Source: Mesorhizobium loti (GTDB lineage: Bacteria > Pseudomonadota > Alphaproteobacteria > Rhizobiales > Rhizobiaceae). From it: a stretch of DNA of 64,000 nucleotides. The stretch is from contig CP050293.1 in assembly GCA_014189435.1 (NCBI GenBank), positions 7,151,001 through 7,215,000 on the forward strand. The letters are read 5' to 3'. This document shows positions 18,991 through 31,047 of the stretch, in pieces. Below the pieces are notes generated by a model. It did not search any database and was not told the origin of the DNA. It saw only the letters and a program-made list of their open reading frames with translations. How positions within the stretch are numbered: the first letter of the stretch is position 1; each line of letters starts with the position of its first letter. The translations under genes were made by a program, and so were the position numbers.

Positions 18991-19509
18991 TTAGTCGCGG
19001 GTGAGGGCGCCGCGGAAGGCGACTGCGGCAAGGACAAGGCTGGCGATGGCGTTCCAGCCGGCCAGCGATAGGCCGAGGATGCGCAGCGCGGCCTTGTCGC
19101 AGGATGGCGGCACGAATTTATCGAGCGCGTCGAGCACGCCCTTGCCGCCAGTGTCGACCGGTCCGGCACCCGCGGTGCAGTCGGTCGGGCCGGCCCACCA
19201 CTGCCATTCGACACCGGAGTGGTAGACGCCGAGATAGAGGCCGTAGAGCATCAAGAGGCCGCCGACGGCCAGCAGGCCGCGCGTCAGCCAGCTAGGCGCG
19301 TGCAGCATCGATGCAATCACCGCCAGCACCATCAGCGGCACGCCGATATAGTAGGGCGTGCGCTGTTCGAGGCAGAGGTGGCAAGGGATGTAGCCGCCGA
19401 GATACTGGAAACCGAGCGCCGAGCCGACGGTCGCGGCCATGGCGACGGCGAGAAACAGGGCCGTGCGTGTCCGCTGGCGTCCGGTGTCGGCATTCATGGT
19501 CGCTGTCAT
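18991..19509 (-). CDS. dsbB: Disulfide bond formation protein B
   Basis: A 172-residue four-helix inner-membrane protein that reoxidises a DsbA-type oxidase using quinone. The first redox pair is C43 and C46 (PCHLC) and the periplasmic second pair is C111 and C137. The second pair sits in a loop (residues about 98-140) between the third and fourth helices. No dsbA is adjacent. It lies about 35 bp downstream of the YqaA-family gene on the same strand. Confidence 0.88.
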   Translation of the reverse strand: MTATMNADTGRQRTRTALFLAVAMAATVGSALGFQYLGGYIPCHLCLEQRTPYYIGVPLMVLAVIASMLHAPSWLTRGLLAVGGLLMLYGLYLGVYHSGVEWQWWAGPTDCTAGAGPVDTGGKGVLDALDKFVPPSCDKAALRILGLSLAGWNAIASLVLAAVAFRGALTRD

Positions 19510-19544
19510 TTCAATCGGCTCCGTCCGGCTTGCCAGGGCTGTGT

Positions 19545-20132
19545 TCAGAACGCGTATTTGACGACGATATAGAGCAAAATCAGGGCAGCCGCGGCGGCGC
19601 CGGCGATCAGGCCGAGGCGCTTTTCGATGAATTCGCGGATCGGCTCGCCATAGCGGCGTAGCAGCCAGGCGAGCAGCAGGAAGCGGCCGCCGCGCGCCAC
19701 GATCGCCAGCACGATGAACAGCAGCAAATTGACGCCGATAACGCCGGACAGGATCGTCACTACCTTGATAGGCGGCAGATGGGCAGCGCCCGACGTGATC
19801 AGCATCAGGATGATGAAACCGACGCCCGACGAGGTGCGCAGGGCTTCGAACTCGTCATATTTGCCGTAGAATTCCAGGATCGGCCTCGCCACCGCGTCAT
19901 AGGCGTAGTGGCCGATGAACCAGCCGGCGATGCCGCCCAGCACCGAGGCGACGGTGGCGATCAGCGCATAGCGGTAAGCGCGATCCGGCCGCGACAGCGC
20001 CATCGGCAGATAGAGCACGTCGGCCGGCACCAGGAACACCGAGCTTTCGACGAAAGCGATGAAGGCCAGCCACCATTCGGCGGATTTGCGCGCTGCCAGC
20101 GACAAGGTCCAGTCGTAAAGTCCGCGAAGCAT
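19545..20132 (-). CDS. YqaA/DedA-like membrane protein
   Basis: A 195-residue SNARE-associated/VTT-domain membrane protein with YqaA-type sequence: SAEWWLAFIAFVESSVFLVP near the N-terminus, then GGIAGWFIGHYAYD. DedA-superfamily proteins are implicated in lipid scrambling and membrane homeostasis; the YqaA function is not defined. I chose the Met of MLRGLYDW as start. Upstream codons run into a copy of the dispersed repeat and do not resemble the family. It is followed closely by dsbB. Confidence 0.8.
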   Translation of the reverse strand: MLRGLYDWTLSLAARKSAEWWLAFIAFVESSVFLVPADVLYLPMALSRPDRAYRYALIATVASVLGGIAGWFIGHYAYDAVARPILEFYGKYDEFEALRTSSGVGFIILMLITSGAAHLPPIKVVTILSGVIGVNLLLFIVLAIVARGGRFLLLAWLLRRYGEPIREFIEKRLGLIAGAAAAALILLYIVVKYAF

Positions 20133-20139
20133 CGGCACT

Positions 20140-20200
20140 CCTAATGCATGTCGCCCAAAAATGCGCAGCGGTTTCGGGACAAAACAAAGACCCAAAGCGC
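20140..20200 (+). repeat. Dispersed intergenic repeat, copy C (diverged)
   Basis: The string TAATGCATGTCGCCCAAAAA, then TGCGCAGCGGTTTCGGGACA, then AAACAAAGACCCAAAGCGC is, read in reverse complement, similar to 9724-9760: both share TTTGTTTT and the core ACCGCTGCGCA. It lies directly upstream of the YqaA-family start at 20132. Confidence 0.5.
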
Positions 20201-20395
20201 GCGCCATCCATCCAGTCAGACGCGCAGCACTTGATGCGCCGCCTGTCTAGAAAGATTTTCCGCGCTGCACAATGGCAGCCTCGTCACGAAATCGAAAGGC
20301 GCAGTTTGGTCGCATCCCGGGCCGGCAACAATTGGCCAGTTGACGAACAGGCCTCCAACCGTATAGTCCCGCGCCATCCAGGCCGCCCGGCCTGA

Positions 20396-20480
20396 GCCCC
20401 TATGGCGGAATTGGTAGACGCGCTCGACTCAAAATCGAGTTCCGCAAGGAGTGCTGGTTCGATTCCGGCTAGGGGCACCA
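20396..20480 (+). tRNA. tRNA-Leu (anticodon CAA)
   Basis: An 85-nt type II tRNA including an encoded CCA. The acceptor stem GCCCCTA (20396-20402) pairs with TAGGGGC (20470-20476), the discriminator is A and CCA follows. The D arm is GCGGAATTGGTAGACGC, the anticodon stem is CTCGA/TCGAG around the loop CTCAAAA, and the T arm is CTGGTTCGATTCCGGCT. The anticodon CAA reads UUG. The short variable arm with its own stem fits leucine. Confidence 0.95.
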
Positions 20481-20589
20481 TTTACCTACTTCGGCCTTCA
20501 GACGAGGGGGCGGCGTCACGCCGATCACCAACACGTCCGCCAGCTCGACGTCATGGCCACCTGCCTGCCGATATGCCTCAGCAACGCGA

Positions 20590-21942
20590 TCAAGACGCTT
20601 TGCGCGTCACAGTGGCGTCGCCGTCGTTGGCCGCGCTAAGCTCGCCGGTTGCCAGCAATTCGTCGAATGCCCGTTCGAGATCGGCACCGTCATCCGCTGC
20701 CGGTCCGCTGTGCCGGTCCTGGGGGGTTAGCGTTTCCAGCCTATGGTGAAGCTCGCGGTTCTCATCGCGGCAACGGGCATGCGCGCGTTCGTCGGTCACG
20801 CCGCGCAAGCGGAGATCGGCGAGTTGAACCTTCATCGCGGCACAGTCCCTGCGCGCCGCGTCGCGCTCCTCGCGTAACTTCGCGGTCTCGGCTTCCGGGC
20901 GCCAATGCTCGGGCATGTCCTCGGCACGTTGCCCGAATTGGCCCGGCGCTGCGTGGACCACGGCTTGATCGACAAGCAGAGCGGTGGCGCGGCGCTGGAG
21001 CGAGCGCAACTCCCTTTCGAGTCCCGCGGCCCGCTCCTGCGCGGCGGCGGCGCAGTCGTCGAGAACGCCGCGCTCATGCTCGACCGTGGACAGCCGCGCG
21101 TGCAAGTCTTGCTGCACCGCCATCTGCCGTGACAGTTTCCCGGTCAGTTGCTCGTTAAGGAGTTTGTACTCCGCGACCTTGGAATGAAGCAGCATGGCGG
21201 CCTGTTCCAAGCCGGAGAGCCGCGATGCAACGTCCTCACGCGCCTGCTCGGCGGCATGCCGGGCCATGGTCTCATTGCGAAGCTGCTCCGAGATCCGCGC
21301 CAGGTTGCGTCCCAGACGCTCGACCTCGACATTCGCCTCGAGGAACCGCGTTGCGCGCTGGTCGGCATGCCTGTCGGCCCGCGCAATGGCCTGTCGGGCT
21401 CTGTCGAGTTCGACCTGCAGGTCGGCGATGGTCGCGCTCGCGATCGATAGCTCGCGCGATTTTCGCTCAAGCTCTTTCGAGCCGCGATCGTGCAAGAGTT
21501 CGAGCTTCGCCACCTCCTCTTGCAAATTCCATTTCTCGGTATCGAGAGCGTCGGCATGGCGCGTTTGCGCATCGAGCCTGGCAAAATAGTCCTGCACGAA
21601 GGACCATGCATGACGCGACAATTCCAGCCCTTCCGCTACGCCTTTCAGATGAGCGGCCAAGTCGTCGTCGGTATGCAGACTCAACGGATGGCTGGACAAG
21701 GGGGAGGAACCGCGCCTGGACTGGGTCCGACTTGAGCCGGTCTCGGTCGAACCAAGGGGAGCCGGCGTGTCTGGCCGGGCCAATCTGGTGGGCTCATCTT
21801 CGAAGAGAGGCGAAGCCTGATGCGTGGCGGCTCGAATGCTTTGGATCAGGTCTTCAAACGGATCGTTGTCGCCCTTTTGGACAACGGCGCTGCCGTCTGC
21901 ACTGATGTGCCGGGCGCCGTTGGCCTCATGGTTCAGCGACAT
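20590..21942 (-). CDS. Long coiled-coil protein of unknown function
   Basis: A 450-residue hydrophilic protein. Residues 1-95 are probably disordered (rich in Ser, Thr and Pro). Residues about 100-345 are nearly continuous heptad-like sequence rich in Leu, Glu, Arg and Ala, indicating a long coiled coil. A second helical stretch (about 350-410) precedes an acidic tail. There is no signal peptide, membrane segment or enzymatic motif. The next gene upstream, past a 225-bp AT-richer gap, is a BioF2-type acetyltransferase and then a flippase, so a link to surface polysaccharide assembly or polarity is possible but unproven. I do not recognise the family. Confidence 0.7.
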   Translation of the reverse strand: MSLNHEANGARHISADGSAVVQKGDNDPFEDLIQSIRAATHQASPLFEDEPTRLARPDTPAPLGSTETGSSRTQSRRGSSPLSSHPLSLHTDDDLAAHLKGVAEGLELSRHAWSFVQDYFARLDAQTRHADALDTEKWNLQEEVAKLELLHDRGSKELERKSRELSIASATIADLQVELDRARQAIARADRHADQRATRFLEANVEVERLGRNLARISEQLRNETMARHAAEQAREDVASRLSGLEQAAMLLHSKVAEYKLLNEQLTGKLSRQMAVQQDLHARLSTVEHERGVLDDCAAAAQERAAGLERELRSLQRRATALLVDQAVVHAAPGQFGQRAEDMPEHWRPEAETAKLREERDAARRDCAAMKVQLADLRLRGVTDERAHARCRDENRELHHRLETLTPQDRHSGPAADDGADLERAFDELLATGELSAANDGDATVTRKAS

Positions 21943-22167
21943 TTTTCTCTCATCGCTACCGAATCACTAGATTGTCGAGGATTATGGACAATATTGCGAG
22001 CCGGTTTGGCCGGCATTCACCGAAAATTTCTGCAAGAAATCTCGTTTTTTATGAGAAAATGGCGATATTGGCGTTTGTTTGCTGGGCTATCGAAGTAAAT
22101 CCCTGGTCACTTCTATCAAATCTTGTAGTGAAAAATGCCATTCTCGCAGAATCGCACCTCGTCAGCC

Positions 22168-23448
22168 TCACCGCCGCCCCAACAAGCTCTTCATGCGGTT
22201 GCGCAGCAGGCGGGCCATGTTGCGGGTTTCGCGGTAGAGGTGCAACTGTGAGGCGGCCTGGCGGGTGAGGCGGTCGGCGTCCGGCGTCAGCCCGATCACC
22301 AGCGTGCCCATCGGTTTGCGCTCGGCCCACAGCCGGCTCATCACCGGATGGTCGGGCACCGCGCAGGAATCGGTCATCATGATGTTGGGATCGTCGAGAT
22401 GCTGCCTGGTCACCTCGATCATCAGCAGCGTGCCCGGCGAATAGCTGGCCAGGGTCTCGTCATAGGCCGTCTTCCAGGTGTAGGCGACGCCGGCTTCGAC
22501 GAAGACGATCAGGCAGGCGATGGTGCGGCCGTCGAGCGTCAGCGAATGGATGCGGCACATGTCCTGCTCGGCCAGCCGGTGCACGGCTTCGCGGGCGAAG
22601 GCGGCGCGGAAGCGGTCGATGGCCATGGCGGTGCGTTCGCGGCCCTTCCAGCCGGCCGCTTCCAGCGTCAGGAAGCCTTCGATGGCATGGCGGATGTCTT
22701 CAGGCCCGCGCGCCACGACATGCTCGAGCTTGCCAAGGTCGCCAAGGCGCCGCTTCAGGCGGCGGAACTCGCGATAATGGTGCGAGCGCAGCGAGGCCTT
22801 CAGATAATCATCTCCATCGAGCTCGCTCTCCAACGCCGGGCGCTGGGTCTGGCCGGTGGTGACCAGCATCAGGCCGCGCGTCTCGGCCACGGTGGCAAGC
22901 AGGCTCGCTACCGGGCCATCGAGCCGGACGTCGGCCAGGACGAACACTTTCGGCAGCTTGAGGTGCGGGCGCGACAACATCGAGAAGAAGTCCTCGACGA
23001 CACCGACCGGGTCGTCGCGATCGACCAGCGGCGTGCCGAGCGGACCGAACGGGCTCGACCATGTGCGCATGACCGGCACGCCGAGCGGCACCACGGGCCG
23101 TTCCACCGAGAACGGCACCAGCAAACGAAGCCGGTTGCGGTATTCGTCGCCGTCGCGGATGACCGCCAGCCGCACCTCTCGATCCTCCAGCCGCGGCATG
23201 GCGGGCGCCAGGAAACGCGGGTTGAAGAACACGTTGGGCTCGACCGTGCGAGCGCAGAGATAATCCAGTTCCTCGACCAGGTCGAAGCCGGCCGATGCCG
23301 GATAGATGGCAAGCTTGCGCTCGGGCCGGTTGTTGGCGAGGATTTCTATGTGGGCGGGATCGGCGTCGCGGGTCAGCCCGGCAAGGCCGGACACCATGGC
23401 GCCGGCGGTGCCACCGCTGGTTTCCTCAAGCAACGGGATGGCAGCCAT
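22168..23448 (-). CDS. GNAT acetyltransferase (BioF2/Acetyltransf_6 type)
   Basis: A 426-residue soluble protein whose C-terminal half is a FemAB/GNAT-like acyltransferase fold; LRSHHYREFRRLKRRL and GWKGRERTAM are typical of the BioF2-like family found with polysaccharide genes. Its ATG overlaps the TGA of the upstream flippase gene by one base (TGATG), so the two are translationally coupled. The role is probably acylation of a polysaccharide or lipid-linked intermediate; the acceptor is unknown. The longer upstream frame was rejected because it overlaps the flippase. Confidence 0.8.
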   Translation of the reverse strand: MAAIPLLEETSGGTAGAMVSGLAGLTRDADPAHIEILANNRPERKLAIYPASAGFDLVEELDYLCARTVEPNVFFNPRFLAPAMPRLEDREVRLAVIRDGDEYRNRLRLLVPFSVERPVVPLGVPVMRTWSSPFGPLGTPLVDRDDPVGVVEDFFSMLSRPHLKLPKVFVLADVRLDGPVASLLATVAETRGLMLVTTGQTQRPALESELDGDDYLKASLRSHHYREFRRLKRRLGDLGKLEHVVARGPEDIRHAIEGFLTLEAAGWKGRERTAMAIDRFRAAFAREAVHRLAEQDMCRIHSLTLDGRTIACLIVFVEAGVAYTWKTAYDETLASYSPGTLLMIEVTRQHLDDPNIMMTDSCAVPDHPVMSRLWAERKPMGTLVIGLTPDADRLTRQAASQLHLYRETRNMARLLRNRMKSLLGRR

Positions 23449-24902
23449 CACGCGGCTCCTTTCGCAGGCACGAAGATGAGCATGACGATGCCGAGCTTGC
23501 GCCACACCGTGAAGGACAGCGCGCCGGCTTCGAAGATCATGGCAAAGGCGGTGGCCATGGCCGCGCCCCACAGGCCGAACATCGGGATCAACACCACGTT
23601 GAGCGCGATGTTGAAGGCCAGCGTCATGGCATAGACGGCGGCGCAGATGTTCTGGTTGCCGCTCATCGTCAGCAGGCTTTCGCAGGGGCCGACGGCGGCG
23701 CGCGCCACGACGCCGAAGACGAGCAGGAACAGCAAGGGATAGCCGCTGCTGAATTCAGGCCCGAACAGCACCAGCATCGGCTCGCCGAGCGCCAGCACCA
23801 GCAGCGCCATCAAGAGCGATGGCCAGAACGTCCACGACACCGTCTCGCGGGCAAAGGCGGCGAGCCTTTGCGGGTCGCCATGGGTGAACTGCGCATAGCG
23901 CTGGGCGACGCCGGCCTTGACGGCGAAGTAGACGAAATGCACCAGCGCCAGTGTCTTCACCGTGGCGAAATAGACGGCGACGTCGTTGGGATCCATATAG
24001 GCGCCGACCATCAGCACGTCGGCATTGGTGAGCAGGAAGAAGAAGCTTTCGACCAGGAAGATCGGCAGCGAGACGATGAACCACTGCCCGAAATGCACTT
24101 TCATCGGCCCAGCCGGAATCTGCCTTTCCATGCGCTGGGTGACGCCGATGAGCTGACCAAGCGTGGTGACGTAGGTGGCGGCGATCGAGGCGAAGATGGC
24201 GGTCCTGGCATCGGGGGCGTAGCCCGCGACAAGCATCAGCGCCATGAACAGCAGGATCAGGATGGGCCGCACGAGATAGGTCGGCGACAGGGCAAACAGC
24301 GCCCAGCTGTTGGCACGCGCCAGTCCCGACAGAAGGTCGGACATGGCAATCATCGGCAGGCAGATGACGCCGAGGATGAACGGGATCACATAGTAGTTTT
24401 CGATCCAGGGCGCCGCCAGCCAGACGCCGAGCGCGCCGAGCCCGGCGATGAGCGTGGAGGCGATCAGCACGAACAGACGGCTGGCCAGCACGATGCCGCG
24501 CAGTTCGTCCATCAGGCCGCGCTCGCGGTATTCGGGAATGAAGCGGATGACCGAGGTGTGGAAGCCGAGGCAGGCGAGGTTGCCGACGATGACCATCGTC
24601 ACCCAGACGAGGACGAAGATGCCGTATTCGAACGAGCCCATCCAGCGTGCCATCAGCACCTGGCTGATAAACGCGATGACGGCGCTGACGATGCGGATGG
24701 AGAAGGCGATGACCGACATGCGGCCGGCCTCGCCGCGCTCGTCGGCGGTGAACAGCACGGCGTCGATACGGCCAAGCAACGGCTCCATGCGCAGCGCCAA
24801 GCGCTGCGGCAGGAACCGCCCGGCTGTCGTGGCCGCGGAAAAGCGCACCCCGATTTCTCTCCGTTTTCCGCCTCTTTTCAGAGTTCTGTGTAGCGGAGAC
24901 AC
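23448..24902 (-). CDS. Polysaccharide flippase (Wzx/MATE-like)
   Basis: A 484-residue membrane protein with about twelve to fourteen hydrophobic segments in the polysaccharide-synthase/MurJ superfamily pattern (RMSVIAFSIRIVSAVIAFIS, then LMARWMGSFEYGIF). It would move lipid-linked sugars across the inner membrane. The first ~35 residues are basic and may not be translated; MEPLLGRIDAV is an alternative start. Coupled by TGATG to the acetyltransferase downstream, it forms a two-gene unit with no glycosyltransferases nearby. Confidence 0.82.
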   Translation of the reverse strand: MSPLHRTLKRGGKRREIGVRFSAATTAGRFLPQRLALRMEPLLGRIDAVLFTADERGEAGRMSVIAFSIRIVSAVIAFISQVLMARWMGSFEYGIFVLVWVTMVIVGNLACLGFHTSVIRFIPEYRERGLMDELRGIVLASRLFVLIASTLIAGLGALGVWLAAPWIENYYVIPFILGVICLPMIAMSDLLSGLARANSWALFALSPTYLVRPILILLFMALMLVAGYAPDARTAIFASIAATYVTTLGQLIGVTQRMERQIPAGPMKVHFGQWFIVSLPIFLVESFFFLLTNADVLMVGAYMDPNDVAVYFATVKTLALVHFVYFAVKAGVAQRYAQFTHGDPQRLAAFARETVSWTFWPSLLMALLVLALGEPMLVLFGPEFSSGYPLLFLLVFGVVARAAVGPCESLLTMSGNQNICAAVYAMTLAFNIALNVVLIPMFGLWGAAMATAFAMIFEAGALSFTVWRKLGIVMLIFVPAKGAA

Positions 24903-24927
24903 ATTAAGAAACGGTTGGGTGAGCTTC

Positions 24928-24953
24928 CCTTCGCCCCGTTCACGGGGAGAAGG
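24928..24953. repeat. Hairpin related to the core of the 156-bp element
   Basis: CCTTCGCCCCG (24928-24938) pairs with CGGGGAGAAGG (24943-24953), with one mismatch and a TTCA loop. The stem resembles the tip of the palindrome at 18836-18866. It lies between secA's stop and the flippase start. On neither strand is it followed by a good T-tract, so it is better read as a repeat fragment than as a secA terminator. Confidence 0.5.
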
Positions 24954-24966
24954 AAAAAGCGCGTCC

Positions 24967-27699
<2,733 letters not shown>

Positions 27700-27947
27700 C
27701 CAATGGTCCTTTCGATAGAATTCTCAATCTTGCGATGAGCGCCGGCCGGCCCCATCAATTCCACGTGAACGTGGACAAACACAAAAAGCGTCCGGAAAAC
27801 GGTTCTGGACGCAAAGTCGTTGGACAGATAAGAGGGGGCTCAACTGATGTCAACGCCGCGCTGGCCCTGCCGGGCGCGCCAAATTCCGCCACAATCTGGC
27901 TGATCTGGAAGCCACCCCCTCCTCACAATCCCCACCGGAGTCATCTT

Positions 27948-28865
27948 ATGTCCTTGTTGTTCCGTCGCGCGTCGCTCGCCAGCCTTGGCTTGGCCTTCGG
28001 CCTGTCGGCCCTTTCGCTGTCGCCGCTGATGGCGCAGCAAACCGCTCCCGCTCCGGCGGATGCAGCAGCACCGGCCGCGGCACCGGTCGATCCGAATACC
28101 GTGATCGCCACGGTCAACGGCCAGCCCTTGACCGAGGCCGACCTCGTGCTCGCCGAAGGAGAATTGTCGCAGCAGTTCGCGCAGCTGCCGCCCGAGCAGC
28201 GCCGTGCCGCCGCCCTTTCGGCTGCCATCGAAATCCGCGTCATGGCCGCCCAGGCGGTCACCACAGGCCTCGACAAGGATCCCGACTTCCAGCGCCGCAT
28301 GGCCTTCCTGCAGCAGCGCGCGCTGCATGGCGAGATGGTCGAGAAGGGCGTTGTCGACAAGGTCACCGACGCCGAGGTCCGCGCCCGCTACGACCAGGAA
28401 ATCGCCAACACGCCGCCCACCAACGAGCTGCATGCCCGTCACATCCTCGTGAAGACGAAGGAAGAGGCCGAGGCGATCATCAAGCAGCTCGACGGCGGCG
28501 CCGACTTCCAGAAACTCGCCAACGAGCACACCAGCGATCCGTCAGGCAAGACCAGCGGCGGCGATCTCGGCTGGTTCGGACCTGGCCAGATGGTGCCGGA
28601 GTTCGACAAGGCGGCCTCCGCGCTCGAGGTCGGCAAATACACCGAGCAGCCGGTGCAAACGCAGTTCGGCTGGCATGTCATCAAGCTCGAGGACAAGCGC
28701 ACCAAGCAGCCGCCAGCCTTCGACGACGTCAAGGACCAGGCCAAGCAAGCGGTCATCCGCGACAAGTATTTCGCGCTGGTCAAGTCGCTGCGCGCCGGCG
28801 CCAAGGTCGAAATCCCCGACGCCAACCTGAAGAAGGCTGTCGATACGCTGGAAAGCGCCAAATAA
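27948..28865 (+). CDS. Periplasmic parvulin-type peptidyl-prolyl isomerase
   Basis: A 305-residue PpiC/SurA-like foldase. It has a Sec signal peptide (hydrophobic 12-28, cleavage after LMAQ). An N-terminal chaperone-type helical region (about 45-145) follows, then one rotamase domain (about 155-255) with HARHILVKTKEEAE and then GGDLGWFGPGQMVPEFDKA. It would help fold exported proteins. The start follows CCGGAG at good spacing; the frame continues upstream but without family similarity. A strong terminator follows. Confidence 0.92.
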   Translation: MSLLFRRASLASLGLAFGLSALSLSPLMAQQTAPAPADAAAPAAAPVDPNTVIATVNGQPLTEADLVLAEGELSQQFAQLPPEQRRAAALSAAIEIRVMAAQAVTTGLDKDPDFQRRMAFLQQRALHGEMVEKGVVDKVTDAEVRARYDQEIANTPPTNELHARHILVKTKEEAEAIIKQLDGGADFQKLANEHTSDPSGKTSGGDLGWFGPGQMVPEFDKAASALEVGKYTEQPVQTQFGWHVIKLEDKRTKQPPAFDDVKDQAKQAVIRDKYFALVKSLRAGAKVEIPDANLKKAVDTLESAK

Positions 28866-28888
28866 GCCTGAAAGAATTTTTCGAAAGG

Positions 28889-28922
28889 GGGCGCGGCAGC
28901 CAAGGGTGCCGCGCCCTTTTTT
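28889..28922 (+). terminator. Rho-independent terminator after the parvulin gene
   Basis: A perfect 10-bp stem GGGCGCGGCA (28889-28898) / TGCCGCGCCC (28907-28916) with an 8-nt loop is followed by TTTTTT. Confidence 0.9.
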
Positions 28923-28945
28923 GTCGGCCAGCATCGGCCGCCCTT

Positions 28946-29578
28946 TTACCTTCCAGACGCCGCTATGCCGCGCATCACGTAGTTGACGGCCTTGCGTATG
29001 GTCGCTTCGTCCTCGTCGAGCCGGTTGGTCAACAGATGCCTCCAGGCGAAGGAGGCGATCAGGTCGGCGACAACAGCTGAATCGATGTCGACGCCGATTT
29101 CGCCTCTTGCCCTGGCGCGCTCGACCATCTGTCCGGTATGGGAGCGTCGGCCAAGCGCGTAATCGGCAAGGGCCGCGGCAGCGGTCTCGTCCGACTGCGC
29201 CTCGGCGATCAGCGACCTGAACACGCTGCCCGACGATGTCTCGCGCCAGTGCGCGAACAGGTTTTTCAGGAAGCCGACGAGATCCTCCTCCAGTCGCCCG
29301 GTATCGGGAACATCGACACGTTTCTGGCGCTGGTAGACTTCGAGCAGCAATGCGGCCTTGCTCGGCCACCAGCGATAGATGGTGGGTTTGCCGGCGCGGG
29401 CGCGGCGCGCCACCGCCTCGATCGAGAAGCCGGCATAGCCGGCCTCGACCAGCACGGCCTCGGCGGCTTCGAGAATGGCATCGGCGCTGGCGGGGTTGCG
29501 CCGCGCACCGATCGATCTACGCGCCGGGTCGGCGTCCTCGGCCATGTCTGTCGTCCTCGCCAACAATTTCGCCGGCAC
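28946..29578 (-). CDS. TetR family transcriptional regulator
   Basis: A 210-residue regulator. The N-terminal helix-turn-helix (about 30-75) contains ILEAAEAVLVEAGYAGFSIE, then ARRARAGKPTIYRWWPSK, typical of TetR proteins. The C-terminal ligand-binding domain resembles TetR_C groups. The ligand and targets are unknown. An internal Met at residue 12 (MAEDADPARR) may be the true start. It lies between two outward-facing neighbours with no obvious cognate efflux gene, so its target is probably elsewhere. Confidence 0.85.
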   Translation of the reverse strand: MPAKLLARTTDMAEDADPARRSIGARRNPASADAILEAAEAVLVEAGYAGFSIEAVARRARAGKPTIYRWWPSKAALLLEVYQRQKRVDVPDTGRLEEDLVGFLKNLFAHWRETSSGSVFRSLIAEAQSDETAAAALADYALGRRSHTGQMVERARARGEIGVDIDSAVVADLIASFAWRHLLTNRLDEDEATIRKAVNYVMRGIAASGR

Positions 29579-29647
29579 TATAAATGAGGTCGGGGTGAAA
29601 CGAAACGGACCGTTTTCGACGGGATCGAAGACTGCGTCAGATGACGC

Positions 29648-30931
29648 CTATTGCATCGCTTGCGATGTCTCGGATTCGATGCGCCAGCCGCCGTCGGCCT
29701 TGACCAGGCCAAGCGTGACGCGCGCCTTGCCGGTCAGGCGTGCCGCCGACTTGTCCTTTGGAAGATAGTCATAGCGCATCGCAAAGACGGCCTCGGCGCG
29801 GTCCTCGCCATGTGGAGTGACCTCCAGGCTGCCAGGTTCCAGGCCAAGCGACCAGGAGGCCCACTGCGCGAACCAGTCGGCCTTGACCTTGGCGATGGCA
29901 TCGGCGTCGTAACGGGTGCCGAAAATGGTGGCCGACGGGCCGTAGAGCCGCTTGACGGTCTCGCTCATCGCCTTGGCGTCCGGCGCCAGATAGTCCTGGC
30001 GCAGGAATTTTTCGATCGATCCCTTGTCGTCGCCCACCGAGCGCTCGAGCACGGCAACTTCGGTTGGGAGCGCCGGAGCGGCGGCCGGCTTCTGTGGCTC
30101 TGCAGATTGCCCGTCGGAGACGAATTCGAAACGCTCGAGCAGCGAGCCCTGCTCCCAGGGGCGCTGGGCCTCGCGGGTTTGCGAAACCACGTCGCGGCGC
30201 ACCGCGATCATCATGTCGTTGATGCTCTGGCCGGGTTCGGCGATGTGGCGCAGCAGGGCGGCGGCAAAAGGCGAGTTGCGCCCGCTCCCGTCCATGGCGA
30301 CGGCACCAGGCGCCGTCGAGAAGGCAATGAACGAGCCGCGCGTCGAATCGAACTGCGCCAGCCCGGCCAGCGCCGTCGCCGAGCGCGTGGTTGCGGTGCG
30401 GCTCAAGCTGCGGGCAAACGGATTGTTGCGGCAGGCATCGAGAAACACCAGGCTGACCTTGGTCTGCTGTTCCATGATGTCGAGGACTTCGTCGATCGGC
30501 ACCGCTTCGAGCTGGAGTTTGACCGGCACGTCCAACCTGGCGTCGACCGGCACGATGTAGTTGCGCCCGTCGACCTGCAGGCCGTGGCCAGCATAATAGA
30601 AAAGCCCGACGCCGGCGCCTTCGAGTGCGTCGGAGAATTCGCCGATGCTGCGTTCGAGCTCACGCTTGCCGAGATCATTGCCTTCGATGACCTCGAAGCC
30701 GATGGAGCGCAGCTTGTCGGCGATGTCGAGCGCGTCGTTGACCGGATTGGCCAGCGTGCCGGCTTCCGCGTAAGTGCCGTTGCCGATGACAAGCGCCACA
30801 CGCCGTTGCGGCTGCGCATCCGCGCTCAGCAGCAAAAGTCCCAGAAATGCCCATGCGAGGATCGCAAGCCTGCCCATGGCCAGGATCATAACGCCATCGG
30901 CCCCGGCGGCGCCAACAGATTTGAAATGCAA
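29648..30931 (-). CDS. Secreted caspase-like (C14) protein with extra C-terminal domain
   Basis: A 427-residue protein with an N-terminal hydrophobic signal or anchor (about 20-39, ending SADAQ), followed by a caspase-fold p20-like domain. The catalytic His116 lies in YYAGHG and Cys167 in LDACRNNPF, so the peptidase dyad is intact. After a Pro/Ala linker (about 275-290) a C-terminal region (about 300-425) resembles an NTF2/SnoaL-like or DUF4384-type accessory domain; I am unsure which. It is probably periplasmic. The start may be the Met at residue 15 or 19. It is divergent from argJ. Confidence 0.85.
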   Translation of the reverse strand: MHFKSVGAAGADGVMILAMGRLAILAWAFLGLLLLSADAQPQRRVALVIGNGTYAEAGTLANPVNDALDIADKLRSIGFEVIEGNDLGKRELERSIGEFSDALEGAGVGLFYYAGHGLQVDGRNYIVPVDARLDVPVKLQLEAVPIDEVLDIMEQQTKVSLVFLDACRNNPFARSLSRTATTRSATALAGLAQFDSTRGSFIAFSTAPGAVAMDGSGRNSPFAAALLRHIAEPGQSINDMMIAVRRDVVSQTREAQRPWEQGSLLERFEFVSDGQSAEPQKPAAAPALPTEVAVLERSVGDDKGSIEKFLRQDYLAPDAKAMSETVKRLYGPSATIFGTRYDADAIAKVKADWFAQWASWSLGLEPGSLEVTPHGEDRAEAVFAMRYDYLPKDKSAARLTGKARVTLGLVKADGGWRIESETSQAMQ

Positions 30932-31047
30932 GCTTAATCCCGAGCGGGCCCCGGCCCCCCGGCGAGAGCGACGAAAACGCCCTTGCGCCCGCGCGGCGTA
31001 TCGGGCAAACCGGCCTTCCCTTGCGATTTTTCCCGCCCGAGGCCCTC

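Noticed and set aside
20396..20480. Integrated element at the tRNA-Leu 3' end
   Set aside because: No integrase gene and no direct repeat of the tRNA 3' end found downstream in the window.
22348..23634. A 428-codon plus-strand frame
   Set aside because: Shadow of the acetyltransferase gene.
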